Below, piece by piece: positions 9,300 to 17,523 of a DNA stretch of 64,000 nucleotides. The notes under the pieces were generated by a model. The model worked only from the letters and a program-made list of their open reading frames with translations. It was not told the origin of the DNA and did no database searches. The DNA is from Chryseobacterium indoltheticum (GTDB lineage: Bacteria > Bacteroidota > Bacteroidia > Flavobacteriales > Weeksellaceae): NCBI RefSeq assembly GCF_003815915.1, contig NZ_CP033929.1:1426001-1490000 (forward strand), given 5' to 3'. Both the position numbers and the translations under genes were made by a program. The first letter of the stretch is position 1. Each line of letters begins with the position of its first letter.

Positions 9300-9974
9300 C
9301 TAAAGAATTTCGTATTTTGTTTTGATGCTGTATTTCAGCTTGATATTTTCGATGTTGTCGAACGAATAATCCATACTTTGGTCGGCTGCTTCCAACTGTA
9401 CATTCGCCATTTTGCTTCTGTAAGCAACGGGAAGAATAGAATCACTCATGTAATCTTCAATTTCTGTAATCTCAATCGCATCTCCGGCCTTTTTATTGAT
9501 GCTTCCCAAAAGATAATCTGCTTTCTCTTTCGCGGCTTTTAAGGCATTAATTTTAACCGTTTTTCTGAAATCTGCAATTTTTGTGTTTTTAATTTCTGCA
9601 ATATTCAGATTGCTTACCCATTTCTGATTAAGATCTTCAAAAAGCTTACTCACATTGGTTTTAGCATTTACTTTAAACTGAAAACTCTTGGTAAACTTCG
9701 TTGTTTTCGAATATAAATTCTGGTACATCGATTTAAATTTGATGTCTTCATTTTTTACGCCATTGTTTTTCAGTGTTTCAAATAAAAGTTTTTCGCTGTC
9801 TGCCAGTTGATTTTTGTTGTCGGCTTTTATACCGATACTAAAGATGATTTCATCCGGTTCTACTTCCATTTCGGCAACTCCTGTTACTTCAATTGCATTT
9901 TTCTTTACTTCCTGCGCATTCACCAAACTTCCTGCTGCAAAGATTCCTACTAATAAAAGGTGTTTCAGTTTCAT
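9300..9974 (-). CDS. SIMPL (DUF541) domain exported protein
   Basis: A 224-residue periplasmic or outer-membrane-facing protein with signal peptide (MKLKHLLLVGIFAAGSLVNAQ). The SIMPL/DUF541 hallmark is near residue 29 (IEVTGVAEMEVEPDEIIFSIGI), with a later AALKAAKEKADYL-like helix. The family forms oligomeric envelope proteins, BP26 of Brucella being the best known, of unclear function. The gene has its own operator-bearing promoter and lies between the DUF4139 gene and a longer SIMPL paralogue, all on the same strand. Confidence 0.88.
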   Translation of the reverse strand: MKLKHLLLVGIFAAGSLVNAQEVKKNAIEVTGVAEMEVEPDEIIFSIGIKADNKNQLADSEKLLFETLKNNGVKNEDIKFKSMYQNLYSKTTKFTKSFQFKVNAKTNVSKLFEDLNQKWVSNLNIAEIKNTKIADFRKTVKINALKAAKEKADYLLGSINKKAGDAIEITEIEDYMSDSILPVAYRSKMANVQLEAADQSMDYSFDNIENIKLKYSIKTKYEIL

Positions 9975-10022
9975 AATGTATGTATTTATTATTTTTTAAT
10001 TTCTTGTTTTTAATTTCTAAAG

Positions 10023-10088
10023 TAAAATTACCACGATTTGAAACTGAAATTTTGTAAACTTGGTGAACCGAGCATTTCACTTGGTGAA
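10023..10088 (-). promoter_or_regulatory. Promoter and candidate LytTR operator of the first SIMPL gene
   Basis: ACTTGGTGAAC (10058-10068) and ACTTGGTGAA (10079-10088) have a 21-bp period. TAATTTTA (minus strand, 10023-10030) lies 27 bp from the nearer repeat, identical spacing to the DUF4139 promoter. The box-flanking TAATTTTACTnTAGAA is also shared by the two promoters. Predicted leader is about 43 nt. Confidence 0.65.
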
Positions 10089-10092
10089 TGTT

Positions 10093-11049
10093 TTATTTAT
10101 TAGATTTAGGAATATTCAAATCTCGCATTTCTCCATTGGGAGTTATCAAAATATAAGATTTGCTTTCTTTGTTATCATTTTTTTTCTCTTTGTTAATTAC
10201 TAATTTCACTTCATACATCACCTGTATAACGGGTTCCAGAATTGTGGGATTAATCACAAAATCGAATTCTTTGTCAAAAACCGGTTGATAATACAAGGTC
10301 GTTGATTTATTTGCCTGATTTAAGTTTGCCAGTTTCGTCAAAGCCAGAGACGAACTGTTGTAAGCCTCATAAGATTTGTACATTTCTGTCGGAAGTTTTA
10401 GCTGAAATCCATCGTTAATTGATTTTTCACTGTTTGCAAAACTTTCTCCGAGAAGTGTTTCATAGTTTTTCACTTTTTCCTGAAGGGCAATTTTTGCTTT
10501 ATTCATCAAATCTTTTTTGATGGTTTCGAGGCTGTTTGCAAAATAATCTACCCTTACCAGATCATAAATTTCATTTTTTGATAAAACTGAAATAAACTCA
10601 TTCAACTGTGAAGGATCTGAGAATTGAATGTGCAGATTTTTTTTAAGTTCGAAACCGGTTGGCACTTCATTGTAAGTTTTTCGGCTGAAAATCTTTTTCT
10701 CTACCGCATATTGATAGACCGGCACAAAAGAAATCATGTCAACATACGTTTCAATTCCTTTATTAATTTTAATTTGATTTAATGCGGTGTTTAGACGTCT
10801 GTCCATCAGTGAATTCACTTCATCCGCTGTTTCTGCTACTTGTGTCAGACTAAAAATCGCAACGTATTTATCAGCCTTTACGTTGGCCATACCTTTTATG
10901 CTAATGACAATATGATTGTCTACAGGAACATTAATACTGATATTATTTTCCTGATAACGCACTTGATTTTGATAGTTAATATTTCCTGAGAACTGTGCAA
11001 AGGTAAATTGAAAAAAGAAAGCTGAAGTCAAAAATAAAATGTTTTTCAT
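10093..11049 (-). CDS. SIMPL-like exported protein, longer paralogue
   Basis: A 318-residue exported protein with signal peptide (MKNILFLTSAFFFQFTFAQ). The SIMPL-type entry strand is near residue 47 (IVISIKGMANVKADKYVAIFSLTQ), followed by helix-rich segments (NSLMDRRLNTALNQI; AKIALQEKVKNYETLLGES). The C-terminal 60 residues are Lys/Asn-rich. Similarity to SIMPL is weaker than for the preceding gene, so a diverged paralogue is the best call. It is divergent from the sensor kinase gene, sharing one operator with it. Confidence 0.7.
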   Translation of the reverse strand: MKNILFLTSAFFFQFTFAQFSGNINYQNQVRYQENNISINVPVDNHIVISIKGMANVKADKYVAIFSLTQVAETADEVNSLMDRRLNTALNQIKINKGIETYVDMISFVPVYQYAVEKKIFSRKTYNEVPTGFELKKNLHIQFSDPSQLNEFISVLSKNEIYDLVRVDYFANSLETIKKDLMNKAKIALQEKVKNYETLLGESFANSEKSINDGFQLKLPTEMYKSYEAYNSSSLALTKLANLNQANKSTTLYYQPVFDKEFDFVINPTILEPVIQVMYEVKLVINKEKKNDNKESKSYILITPNGEMRDLNIPKSNK

Positions 11050-11073
11050 GAGAATTAAGTTTAAATTATATCA

Positions 11074-11176
11074 CAAACTTATTGGTCTTTTAAAAGCTAT
11101 TTGAAGTCAACTTGGTCAACCTTGCTTTTCACTTGGTGAATAGTTTTTGGGTAAACTATATATATGTATATCTTTG
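11074..11176. promoter_or_regulatory. Divergent promoter pair with one shared LytTR-like operator
   Basis: Repeats ACTTGGTCAAC (11110-11120) and ACTTGGTGAA (11131-11140) have a 21-bp period. To the left lies TAAGTTTG (minus strand, 11074-11081) for the SIMPL-like gene; to the right lies TATCTTTG (11169-11176) for the kinase gene. Both boxes are 28 bp from the operator, so it is centred about 56 bp from each predicted start. The kinase start would fall on its ATG, giving a leaderless message. Positive autoregulation is the inference. Confidence 0.7.
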
Positions 11177-11180
11177 TTTT

Positions 11181-12950
11181 ATGAATTTAGTTCGGTTTTT
11201 TGTGTTGGTTTTTATGATGATTTCTGTGAATAATCTTTATTCGCAAAGTAAGGAGACGCAGGAAGTTGTAGCAGAAACGTCAAAACTGAAAAAAGCAGTC
11301 GAAACAAAAAACGAATCCGCAGAAGCCGAATCTTATTACAATATCGGCGAAACATTTTTTAATGATAGAAATTTTTCTAAAAGTGAAGAGTATTTTATAA
11401 AATCTAAAAATATCTACGAAAAGCTTAATGACAAGCAAAATCTCGAAAAAGTAATCCGAAAACTGGCGCAGTCTCAGGAAAATCAGAATAAGCTGAAATC
11501 TGCGCAAAGCAACTACCAAAAAGCTTCAAAAATTGGATATTCTAAATCAAAAAGAAATTTAAATGCCAATGACGCTTCAAGGCTTTCTTCTCCGGCGCCA
11601 GAAAATAAAGCTGAAGCTATTCAAAGTAACATTCAGATCAGCGAAAAAGAAAACAATAAACAAGATCTTGCCGCAAGCTACAGCCAAATGGCCGATGTAA
11701 ATATTGAAAATAAAAATATTCCGAAAGCCGAAGAAAACCTCAATACAGCCTATCAGATTTCAAAAGAACAAGCGCCTCAACAAGCTTTGGCAATCAATCA
11801 GAAACTGACCAATTTTTATGTTGACAATAAAGATTTTGACAAAGCAATAGAAGCCAAAAAATCTGTTTTAAAAGAAAATTTCGTTAAAGAAAATTCTCAG
11901 AAAAAAGTAGAGCAGATTCAGGAACTGGCAGAAATTTACATCAAAAAAAATGATCCGAAGGAAGCGATTGTTTTATTGAAAAATGCTTATGATATTGCTT
12001 TACAGAAAGGTCACACTTTGGAAGCTCAGAAAAGTGTAAAAAAACTTGACAGTCTTTATAATATTTCAGAAAATACAGATGCTTCTGTGTTGCTTTATCG
12101 TGATTTTCTTGGGAAATTACCTGATCTGGTTTCTAAAGACAGAAGTTTGGTAGATAATAAAATTCTTGAAGATACAGAGCAGAAAATTTCTCAACTTCTG
12201 CAAGAAAAGAAATTGAAAGACGAACTAATTCGCAAGAAAAATATTTTCAATTACAGTTTAATTGGAGTGTTGGTTTTACTGACGGGTTTAATAATTTTTA
12301 TTTTCAGAACTCTGAAAAAAGTTCAGATTAAAAACAAAAAAATTGCGTTGCAGTCGCTTCGTCGTGAGATGAATCCGCACTTTATTTTTAACAGTTTAAA
12401 TTCTGTCAATCATTTTATTGCAACCAATAATGAACTGGAAGCCAATCAATATTTAACCAAATTTTCAAAATTAATGCGTGGCGTTATGGAAAATTCCAGT
12501 GAAGATTTTATACCATTTCAGCAGGAACTAGATTTACTTCAGAATTATCTGGCTTTAGAAAAAACACGTTTTGCCGATAAATTTGACTACGAAATTGAAG
12601 TGGATGAAAGTTTAAATACTCAAAATCTAAAAGTTCCGGGAATGTTGATACAGCCATTTTTAGAAAATGCAGTTTGGCACGGCTTAAGATACAGAACTGA
12701 TAAGGGATTTTTAAGTTTAAAATTCACAAAAAACAACGATTTTCTGAAAATTACGATTAAAGATAACGGGATAGGAATAGAAGAAAGCAAAAAGCAAAAA
12801 ACAGAACACCAAAAAACACGTGAAGGACGCGGAATGAAAAATACTTTGGAAAGAATCAAACTGCTGAATGATTTGTACAAGAAAAATATTATCTGTACGG
12901 TAAAAGATTCTGAAAACGGAGTTTTTGTTGAAGTTTCAATGATAATTTAA
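11181..12950 (+). CDS. LytS-type sensor histidine kinase with TPR sensor region
   Basis: Membrane histidine kinase of the His_kinase (YehU/LytS) type. From ATG 11181: signal peptide (MNLVRFFVLVFMMISVNNLYSQ), a periplasmic helical region with TPR-like repeats (about residues 40-320), a coiled-coil, one membrane helix (about 357-378), the phospho-acceptor block MNPHFIFNSLN with His400, and a HATPase domain (QPFLENAVWHG, DNGIG, GRGMKNTLERI). A TTG 69 bp upstream is in frame but lies inside the operator. The ATG is favoured because a -7 box ends 5 nt before it. It forms an operon with the next two genes. Confidence 0.9.
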   Translation: MNLVRFFVLVFMMISVNNLYSQSKETQEVVAETSKLKKAVETKNESAEAESYYNIGETFFNDRNFSKSEEYFIKSKNIYEKLNDKQNLEKVIRKLAQSQENQNKLKSAQSNYQKASKIGYSKSKRNLNANDASRLSSPAPENKAEAIQSNIQISEKENNKQDLAASYSQMADVNIENKNIPKAEENLNTAYQISKEQAPQQALAINQKLTNFYVDNKDFDKAIEAKKSVLKENFVKENSQKKVEQIQELAEIYIKKNDPKEAIVLLKNAYDIALQKGHTLEAQKSVKKLDSLYNISENTDASVLLYRDFLGKLPDLVSKDRSLVDNKILEDTEQKISQLLQEKKLKDELIRKKNIFNYSLIGVLVLLTGLIIFIFRTLKKVQIKNKKIALQSLRREMNPHFIFNSLNSVNHFIATNNELEANQYLTKFSKLMRGVMENSSEDFIPFQQELDLLQNYLALEKTRFADKFDYEIEVDESLNTQNLKVPGMLIQPFLENAVWHGLRYRTDKGFLSLKFTKNNDFLKITIKDNGIGIEESKKQKTEHQKTREGRGMKNTLERIKLLNDLYKKNIICTVKDSENGVFVEVSMII

Positions 12951-12957
12951 TAAAAAA

Positions 12958-13683
12958 ATGATGGAATTATATAAAAAAACAGCAGCATTTTTATTGCTAT
13001 TGATGACGTTTTCTTTGTCGGCTCAGCAATATGATGATGCGAGATACGGAGTTGTTTTGAAACAATTACAGCTTAATTCTTCTGAGGTTCACAATGAATT
13101 CTATACCGAAAAGAAAATGCCCAATATTGAAAATTCTTATATTATTGTGGTGCCTGTTTTGTTTGGGAAACTTGAAGATGACGGATTTACTGTAAAAAAC
13201 ACTATACTAATTACCGATGATCAGGGGAAAATCAAAAACAAATATATTGAGGATACCGAAATTATATCAGATGCAGTGATGTTAGATGGTTTTTCAATAG
13301 ATACCGGGCTTTATAAGCTGAATTCGAGTATTCGGGCTTTTGGAATTACTGCAAATTATCACGGAAGCAGCAATCCCAATCCGTATTCTTCTTCCGATAT
13401 ATCATTGTATTATCCTGAAGATAAAACTTTGAAAAAAGTTCTTGATGGCTATAACCTAAGAAGATACGGCGGAGAATGGGATATGAAATGTTCCGGAGAA
13501 TTTGACGAAGATAATTCGGTCATTATTGTTGATCAAGTGAAAACGAATGGTTTTAACAATCTTAAAATTAAAACTGAAAGTAATCATATAATAAGCAAAA
13601 AGGTAAATGGAGAATGTACCGAAGATAAAACTTCAAAAATTTCTTATAAAACCTTGAAATTTAATAAATCTGTTTACAAATAA
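12958..13683 (+). CDS. Small exported protein between kinase and regulator
   Basis: A 241-residue exported protein with signal peptide (MMELYKKTAAFLLLLMTFSLSAQ) and no domain I recognise. The body looks beta-rich with many Asn/Asp/Tyr residues (IIVVPVLFGKLEDDGFTVKN; ISLYYPEDKTLKKVL). It starts 7 nt after the kinase stop and ends 13 nt before the response regulator, so the three are very probably co-transcribed. Its location inside a two-component operon suggests an accessory periplasmic role, perhaps in signal perception. That is inference only. Confidence 0.75.
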   Translation: MMELYKKTAAFLLLLMTFSLSAQQYDDARYGVVLKQLQLNSSEVHNEFYTEKKMPNIENSYIIVVPVLFGKLEDDGFTVKNTILITDDQGKIKNKYIEDTEIISDAVMLDGFSIDTGLYKLNSSIRAFGITANYHGSSNPNPYSSSDISLYYPEDKTLKKVLDGYNLRRYGGEWDMKCSGEFDEDNSVIIVDQVKTNGFNNLKIKTESNHIISKKVNGECTEDKTSKISYKTLKFNKSVYK

Positions 13684-13696
13684 AACCTGAATTAAG

Positions 13697-14431
13697 ATGA
13701 AAATAAAATCAGTAATCGTAGACGACGAAAAAATTGCAAGAGAAGTTCTGAGGAATTATCTCACAAAATACTGTCCGCAAATCGAGATTCTGGGAGAAGC
13801 TGAAAATATAAAAGATGCTGTTCCTCTGATCGCAGAAATGCAGCCGCAACTGGTTTTTTTGGATGTTGAAATGCCTTTCGGGAATGCTTTTGATGTATTG
13901 GAAGCAACGAAAGAATTTTCTTACGAAACTATTTTTATTACTGCTTTTTCTCAATATTCTTTGCAGGCCTTAAATAAATCTGCAAGTTATTATATTTTAA
14001 AACCGATTGATATTCAGGAGCTTATTTTGGCGGTAAATAAGGTTGCAGAAAGTATTGAAAAGAAAGACGAATTAAACCGAAACAAAATCCTCCTCGAAAA
14101 TTTAAAATTAAAACCCGAAAAACAACAATTGATCCTTCCGACATTACAAGGTTTTGACGTCGTAAAAACGGAAGACATTGTAAGACTTCAGGCCGATGGA
14201 AATTTTACGCAGGTTTATCTTACAGACGGTTCAAAAAAGATGGTTTGCAGGTTTTTAAAGCATTTTGATGATTTGCTCGAAAGTCCTTTTGTAAGGGTGC
14301 ATCGTTCGCATATTATCAATACCAATTTTGTGAAATCTTATCATAAAAGCGGTACGGCAACTTTGTCTGATAACTCCGAAATTGAAGTTTCAGGAAGTTT
14401 TAAAGAACAGTTTCTTAAAGTTTTTTCTTAA
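13697..14431 (+). CDS. LytTR-family response regulator
   Basis: A 244-residue cytoplasmic response regulator. The receiver domain (1-120) has the acidic pair VDDE near residue 9, phospho-acceptor Asp56 in LVFLDVEMP, and the conserved Lys in YILKPID. The LytTR DNA-binding domain (about 140-244) shows VKTEDIVRLQADGNFTQVYL and FVRVHRSHIINTNFV. LytTR proteins bind pairs of short direct repeats about two helical turns apart, as found at 9220, 10058 and 11110. It is the cognate partner of the kinase at 11181. Confidence 0.93.
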   Translation: MKIKSVIVDDEKIAREVLRNYLTKYCPQIEILGEAENIKDAVPLIAEMQPQLVFLDVEMPFGNAFDVLEATKEFSYETIFITAFSQYSLQALNKSASYYILKPIDIQELILAVNKVAESIEKKDELNRNKILLENLKLKPEKQQLILPTLQGFDVVKTEDIVRLQADGNFTQVYLTDGSKKMVCRFLKHFDDLLESPFVRVHRSHIINTNFVKSYHKSGTATLSDNSEIEVSGSFKEQFLKVFS

Positions 14432-14676
14432 ATATTTAATTTTAACAATTAAGAAGATTGGCGTTAAGTTTCATTAAGAAAATTCAAATAATTTTTTATT
14501 GTGTAGTTACTTAAAGCGAAGCTCGACTTAACTTTTCTCAACTTTTTAATAAACCTTAATGGTTAAAATTCAAATTTCTGAAATCTGAAAATTATAGTAA
14601 TACATGTTTTCAGTTAAATCCTAAAATCTTATTAAGGCATCATTTTTGAATTTTAATATTATCAAAATTTTATATT
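14432..14676. other. Intergenic stretch without clear features
   Basis: AT-rich 245-bp gap between the response regulator and the lipocalin. I see no terminator with a convincing T tract, no consensus TAnnTTTG box and no small gene. The lipocalin promoter must be degenerate. Confidence 0.4.
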
Positions 14677-15216
14677 ATGAAAACTTTTAAGAAAATAGCC
14701 ATTCCAGTTTCATTAGGTATTATTGGTTTCTTAATCTTAAATTCATGCTCGGTTGGAATTCCAAAAGGAGCAACGGCAGTCAAAAATTTTAATTCAGAAA
14801 AATATCTTGGTAAATGGTACGAAATTGCCCGTTTCGATTATAAATTTGAGAAAAATATGGATAATGTAACCGCTACTTATTCACTCAATCCCGACGGAAC
14901 AATTAAAGTGCAAAACAGAGGCTATGATTATGTAAAGAAAGAATGGAAGGAATCGATCGGAGAAGCAGAATTTGTTAATGATAAATCTGAGGCGAGACTG
15001 AAGGTTTCCTTTTTCAAACCTATTTGGGCTGGCTATAATGTGATTGATATTGATGATGATTATCAAAATGCTTTAGTTGTAGGAAACAGCACAAAATATA
15101 TCTGGATTTTATCCCGAAACAAAGAAATACCAAACAGTATTAAAGAAAGATTCTTAGCAAAAGCGCAGAAATTAGGTTATAATACCGATGATTTAATTTG
15201 GGTAAAGCACGATTAG
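14677..15216 (+). CDS. blc: Lipocalin-family lipoprotein
   Basis: Outer-membrane-type bacterial lipocalin that binds lipids or lysophospholipids. A lipoprotein signal ends at the lipobox LILNSC with Cys25. The lipocalin signature appears as YLGKWYEIARFDYKFEK (near residue 44), followed by ATYSLNPDGTIKVQNRGYD and the C-terminal YIWILSRNKEI typical of Blc. The 179-residue length is right for the family. No partner gene adjoins it. The symbol follows E. coli blc by family resemblance. Confidence 0.9.
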   Translation: MKTFKKIAIPVSLGIIGFLILNSCSVGIPKGATAVKNFNSEKYLGKWYEIARFDYKFEKNMDNVTATYSLNPDGTIKVQNRGYDYVKKEWKESIGEAEFVNDKSEARLKVSFFKPIWAGYNVIDIDDDYQNALVVGNSTKYIWILSRNKEIPNSIKERFLAKAQKLGYNTDDLIWVKHD

Positions 15217-15457
15217 TCATTGCGATAATCTAGACAACGAAGCAATCTTAAAATCGACATAGGAAAATGGAGCGTTAAGAAAATTTGGAATTAATCCGTT
15301 AAAAAATTACCACTGTTCGAAGTGCCATAAACCTTGTGAAATAAAGATTTAATTTTGAATTCGCACAAGTTTGGGGATTTTAGGATTAATTCTAAATTTT
15401 TAGCGGAAGTTTCCAAGTCTTGAATTTTTGTCTCTTTTGTTTCAAGACAAAAGAGAA
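15217..15457. repeat. Intergenic DNA with degenerate repeat and hairpin
   Basis: The first part resembles a decayed CATTGCGA...GAAGCAATCT repeat, frequent between Bacteroidota genes. A 9-bp stem CTCTTTTGT/ACAAAAGAG at 15432-15455 lies just beyond the stop of the next minus-strand gene and may serve as its terminator, although the downstream U tract is weak. No gene is seen. Confidence 0.5.
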
Positions 15458-15934
15458 TTATTTTAAGATTTTATACTCCTTCCACTCCTGAAAACGGTAA
15501 TCGATAATTTGCATCATCATATCATAATTTTCGTACGTATCTTCAATATGATAAAAAGTTTCGTATTCAAAATCATTTTCTTCTGCTACAGTATCAAAAA
15601 TATTAATGTAATCGGTAGCAAATGAGCTGAATTTATCTGCGAAATCGGTTTCGTCGGCATAATAATCTTTGGCAAAACTGTTTCCCATATCATTAAGATC
15701 ATATTCAGAAAATTTTCCGTCACAGGCATCGATAACAAAGTCTGCACCGGTTATTTCACGTTTTATTAGGCTTTCAATTTCATTTTCGCAATCTTCTTTC
15801 AATTCATCAGAATGCAGATTTTTGTTGATACACCAGTTAATAAACATTCCGGTGTGTGTAGCGCCGTTTTTTTCCGGAAGTCCTTCAGGAAAATCTCCGC
15901 CATAATGCCACGAAGCATCATCATATTTAGTCAT
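15458..15934 (-). CDS. Acidic cytoplasmic protein, DUF7832-like
   Basis: A 158-residue, strongly acidic, soluble protein beginning MTKYDDASWHYGG with GLPEKNGATHTGMFINWCI near residue 20. That N-terminal pattern is shared by a family of small uncharacterised proteins (DUF7832) that resemble immunity or SMI1-neighbour proteins in composition. There is no signal peptide. It stands alone, divergent from cinA, with no toxin gene beside it, so an immunity role is unsupported here. Confidence 0.65.
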   Translation of the reverse strand: MTKYDDASWHYGGDFPEGLPEKNGATHTGMFINWCINKNLHSDELKEDCENEIESLIKREITGADFVIDACDGKFSEYDLNDMGNSFAKDYYADETDFADKFSSFATDYINIFDTVAEENDFEYETFYHIEDTYENYDMMMQIIDYRFQEWKEYKILK

Positions 15935-16047
15935 AATCTTTATTATAGTTTCAGACAGTTTAAATCAAAGATATAAAAAATCATTTTCTTTTGTTCACTA
16001 CAGAGATTTTCACGTCATTTGTAGTGAATTTATTCAAAATTAAACGC

Positions 16048-17298
16048 ATGCAAAACGCAGTTCTTATCACCATTGGTGACGAAATTCTTTCAGGAAATAC
16101 GGTTGATACCAATTCAAATTTTATTGCTACCGAACTTAAAAATATAGGGATAAAAGTTTCTCAGATCATTACCATTTCAGACGAAATAGAAACAATAAAA
16201 GAGACTTTAAAATCAGCTTTTGAAATTGGAGACCTGATTATTACAACAGGAGGTTTGGGGCCAACGAGAGATGATAAAACAAAAAAAGCTTTAGCCGAAT
16301 TTTTTGATGATGAAATTGCTTTGGATGAACCCACTTTCGAACATCTAAAAGCCTATATGGAAAAACGCGGACGTATAGAAATTCTAGAAAGAAACCGTGA
16401 ACAGGCTTTTGTGCCTACAAAATCTACAGTTTTTCAAAATCATTTCGGAACTGCACCTTGTATGATGATGCAGCAAAACGGAAAACTTTCTTTCAGTTTA
16501 CCCGGCGTTCCGTATGAAGTAAAACCTTTGATAAAAGACCAGATTATTCCTTATTTAAAAGAAAAATTTAATCTTAATTATATTTCCACACGCATCGTTT
16601 CGGTGGTTGGAATTCCCGAGAGTATTTTGGCAGATCAGATTGAAAACTGGGAATTGGCGCTGCCGGAAAACCTTGCACTGTCTTATCTTCCCGTTGGTAC
16701 CAGAGTGAAACTGAGATTGACAGCAACTGGAATTGATGAAGATATGTTGCAGATTCAGCTCGAAAACGAAATTCAAAAGCTATTCCCCATCATCGGTGAA
16801 AATATTATTGCGACTTCAGAAGATAAAATTGAAAAGATTTTAGGTGAGATATTACACGAAAAAGATCTTACGATTTCTACCGCAGAAAGTTGTACCGGCG
16901 GAGAATTATCTATTTTGTTAACTTCAAATCCGGGTAGTTCAAAGTATTTTATCGGTGGAATGGTAGCTTATGCAACGGAAATGAAAATTAATATTTTACA
17001 TGTTTCTGAAAGCACCGTTGAGCGTTTTACCGTAGTAAGCGAAGAGGTTTCAAGAGAAATGGCAGAAGGTTGCCAGAATTTATTTAAAACAGATATTTCA
17101 CTTTCTACAACAGGCGTTGCAGGTCCCGGAAAGGGCGAGGATGGTAAAGATGTGGGAACTGTTTACTATACAATCAGAGTCAAAAACCATTCTGAATCTT
17201 TTAAACTACATCTTCCGCATTTAGACCGACAGGATTTTGCATTTTTCGTATCTCAGAAAATTCTTCAGGATTTGGTAGGGATTTTAATAAAAAAATAA
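16048..17298 (+). CDS. cinA: CinA-family nicotinamide-nucleotide amidase
   Basis: Two-domain protein of pyridine-nucleotide recycling. An N-terminal MoCF/COG1058 domain (1-165: LITIGDEILSGNTVDTN, TTGGLGPTRDDKT) is followed by a C-terminal NMN deamidase domain (about 255-416: STAESCTGGELS, GGMVAYATEMKI, STTGVAGPGKGEDGK). I choose ATG 16048 because the family consensus begins right after it and the 19 residues upstream look unrelated. At 416 residues it is complete. Monocistronic by spacing. Confidence 0.95.
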   Translation: MQNAVLITIGDEILSGNTVDTNSNFIATELKNIGIKVSQIITISDEIETIKETLKSAFEIGDLIITTGGLGPTRDDKTKKALAEFFDDEIALDEPTFEHLKAYMEKRGRIEILERNREQAFVPTKSTVFQNHFGTAPCMMMQQNGKLSFSLPGVPYEVKPLIKDQIIPYLKEKFNLNYISTRIVSVVGIPESILADQIENWELALPENLALSYLPVGTRVKLRLTATGIDEDMLQIQLENEIQKLFPIIGENIIATSEDKIEKILGEILHEKDLTISTAESCTGGELSILLTSNPGSSKYFIGGMVAYATEMKINILHVSESTVERFTVVSEEVSREMAEGCQNLFKTDISLSTTGVAGPGKGEDGKDVGTVYYTIRVKNHSESFKLHLPHLDRQDFAFFVSQKILQDLVGILIKK

Positions 17299-17342
17299 GC
17301 TTAGCTTAAAACGAAGGAAATTGTAATAAAGTAAATCTTTAT

Positions 17343-17430
17343 AATTTTGCTGAGTGAAACGCCTTTGCGACCTTTAAAACAGTGAATATTTATAAATAGC
17401 TTTGCGAACTTTGCGTTTAAAAATCTAATG
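17343..17430. repeat. Dispersed TTTGCG-type intergenic repeat
   Basis: The 225-bp gap before the first M13 peptidase has the spaced words CCTTTGCGACCTTT, CTTTGCGAACTTTGCG and flanking A/T blocks. The same vocabulary occurs near 7310 and 7420-7465. It looks like a degenerate dispersed repeat. A 7/8 -7 box (TAACTTTA, about 17465) lies further downstream. Confidence 0.45.
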
Positions 17431-17523
17431 TTTTTTTTCCAAAAATTCAATTCACAAAATAAATTAACTTTACCGTAACAAAATTAAATTTAAATATACT
17501 TATTGTATAAATTATTATTTACA

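Noticed and set aside
11112..11180. TTG start for the sensor kinase 69 bp upstream of the ATG
   Set aside because: It falls inside the operator repeats and upstream of the -7 box; the ATG starts a clean signal peptide.
15458..15934. Immunity protein of a toxin system
   Set aside because: The acidic composition fits, but no toxin or polymorphic-toxin gene lies nearby.
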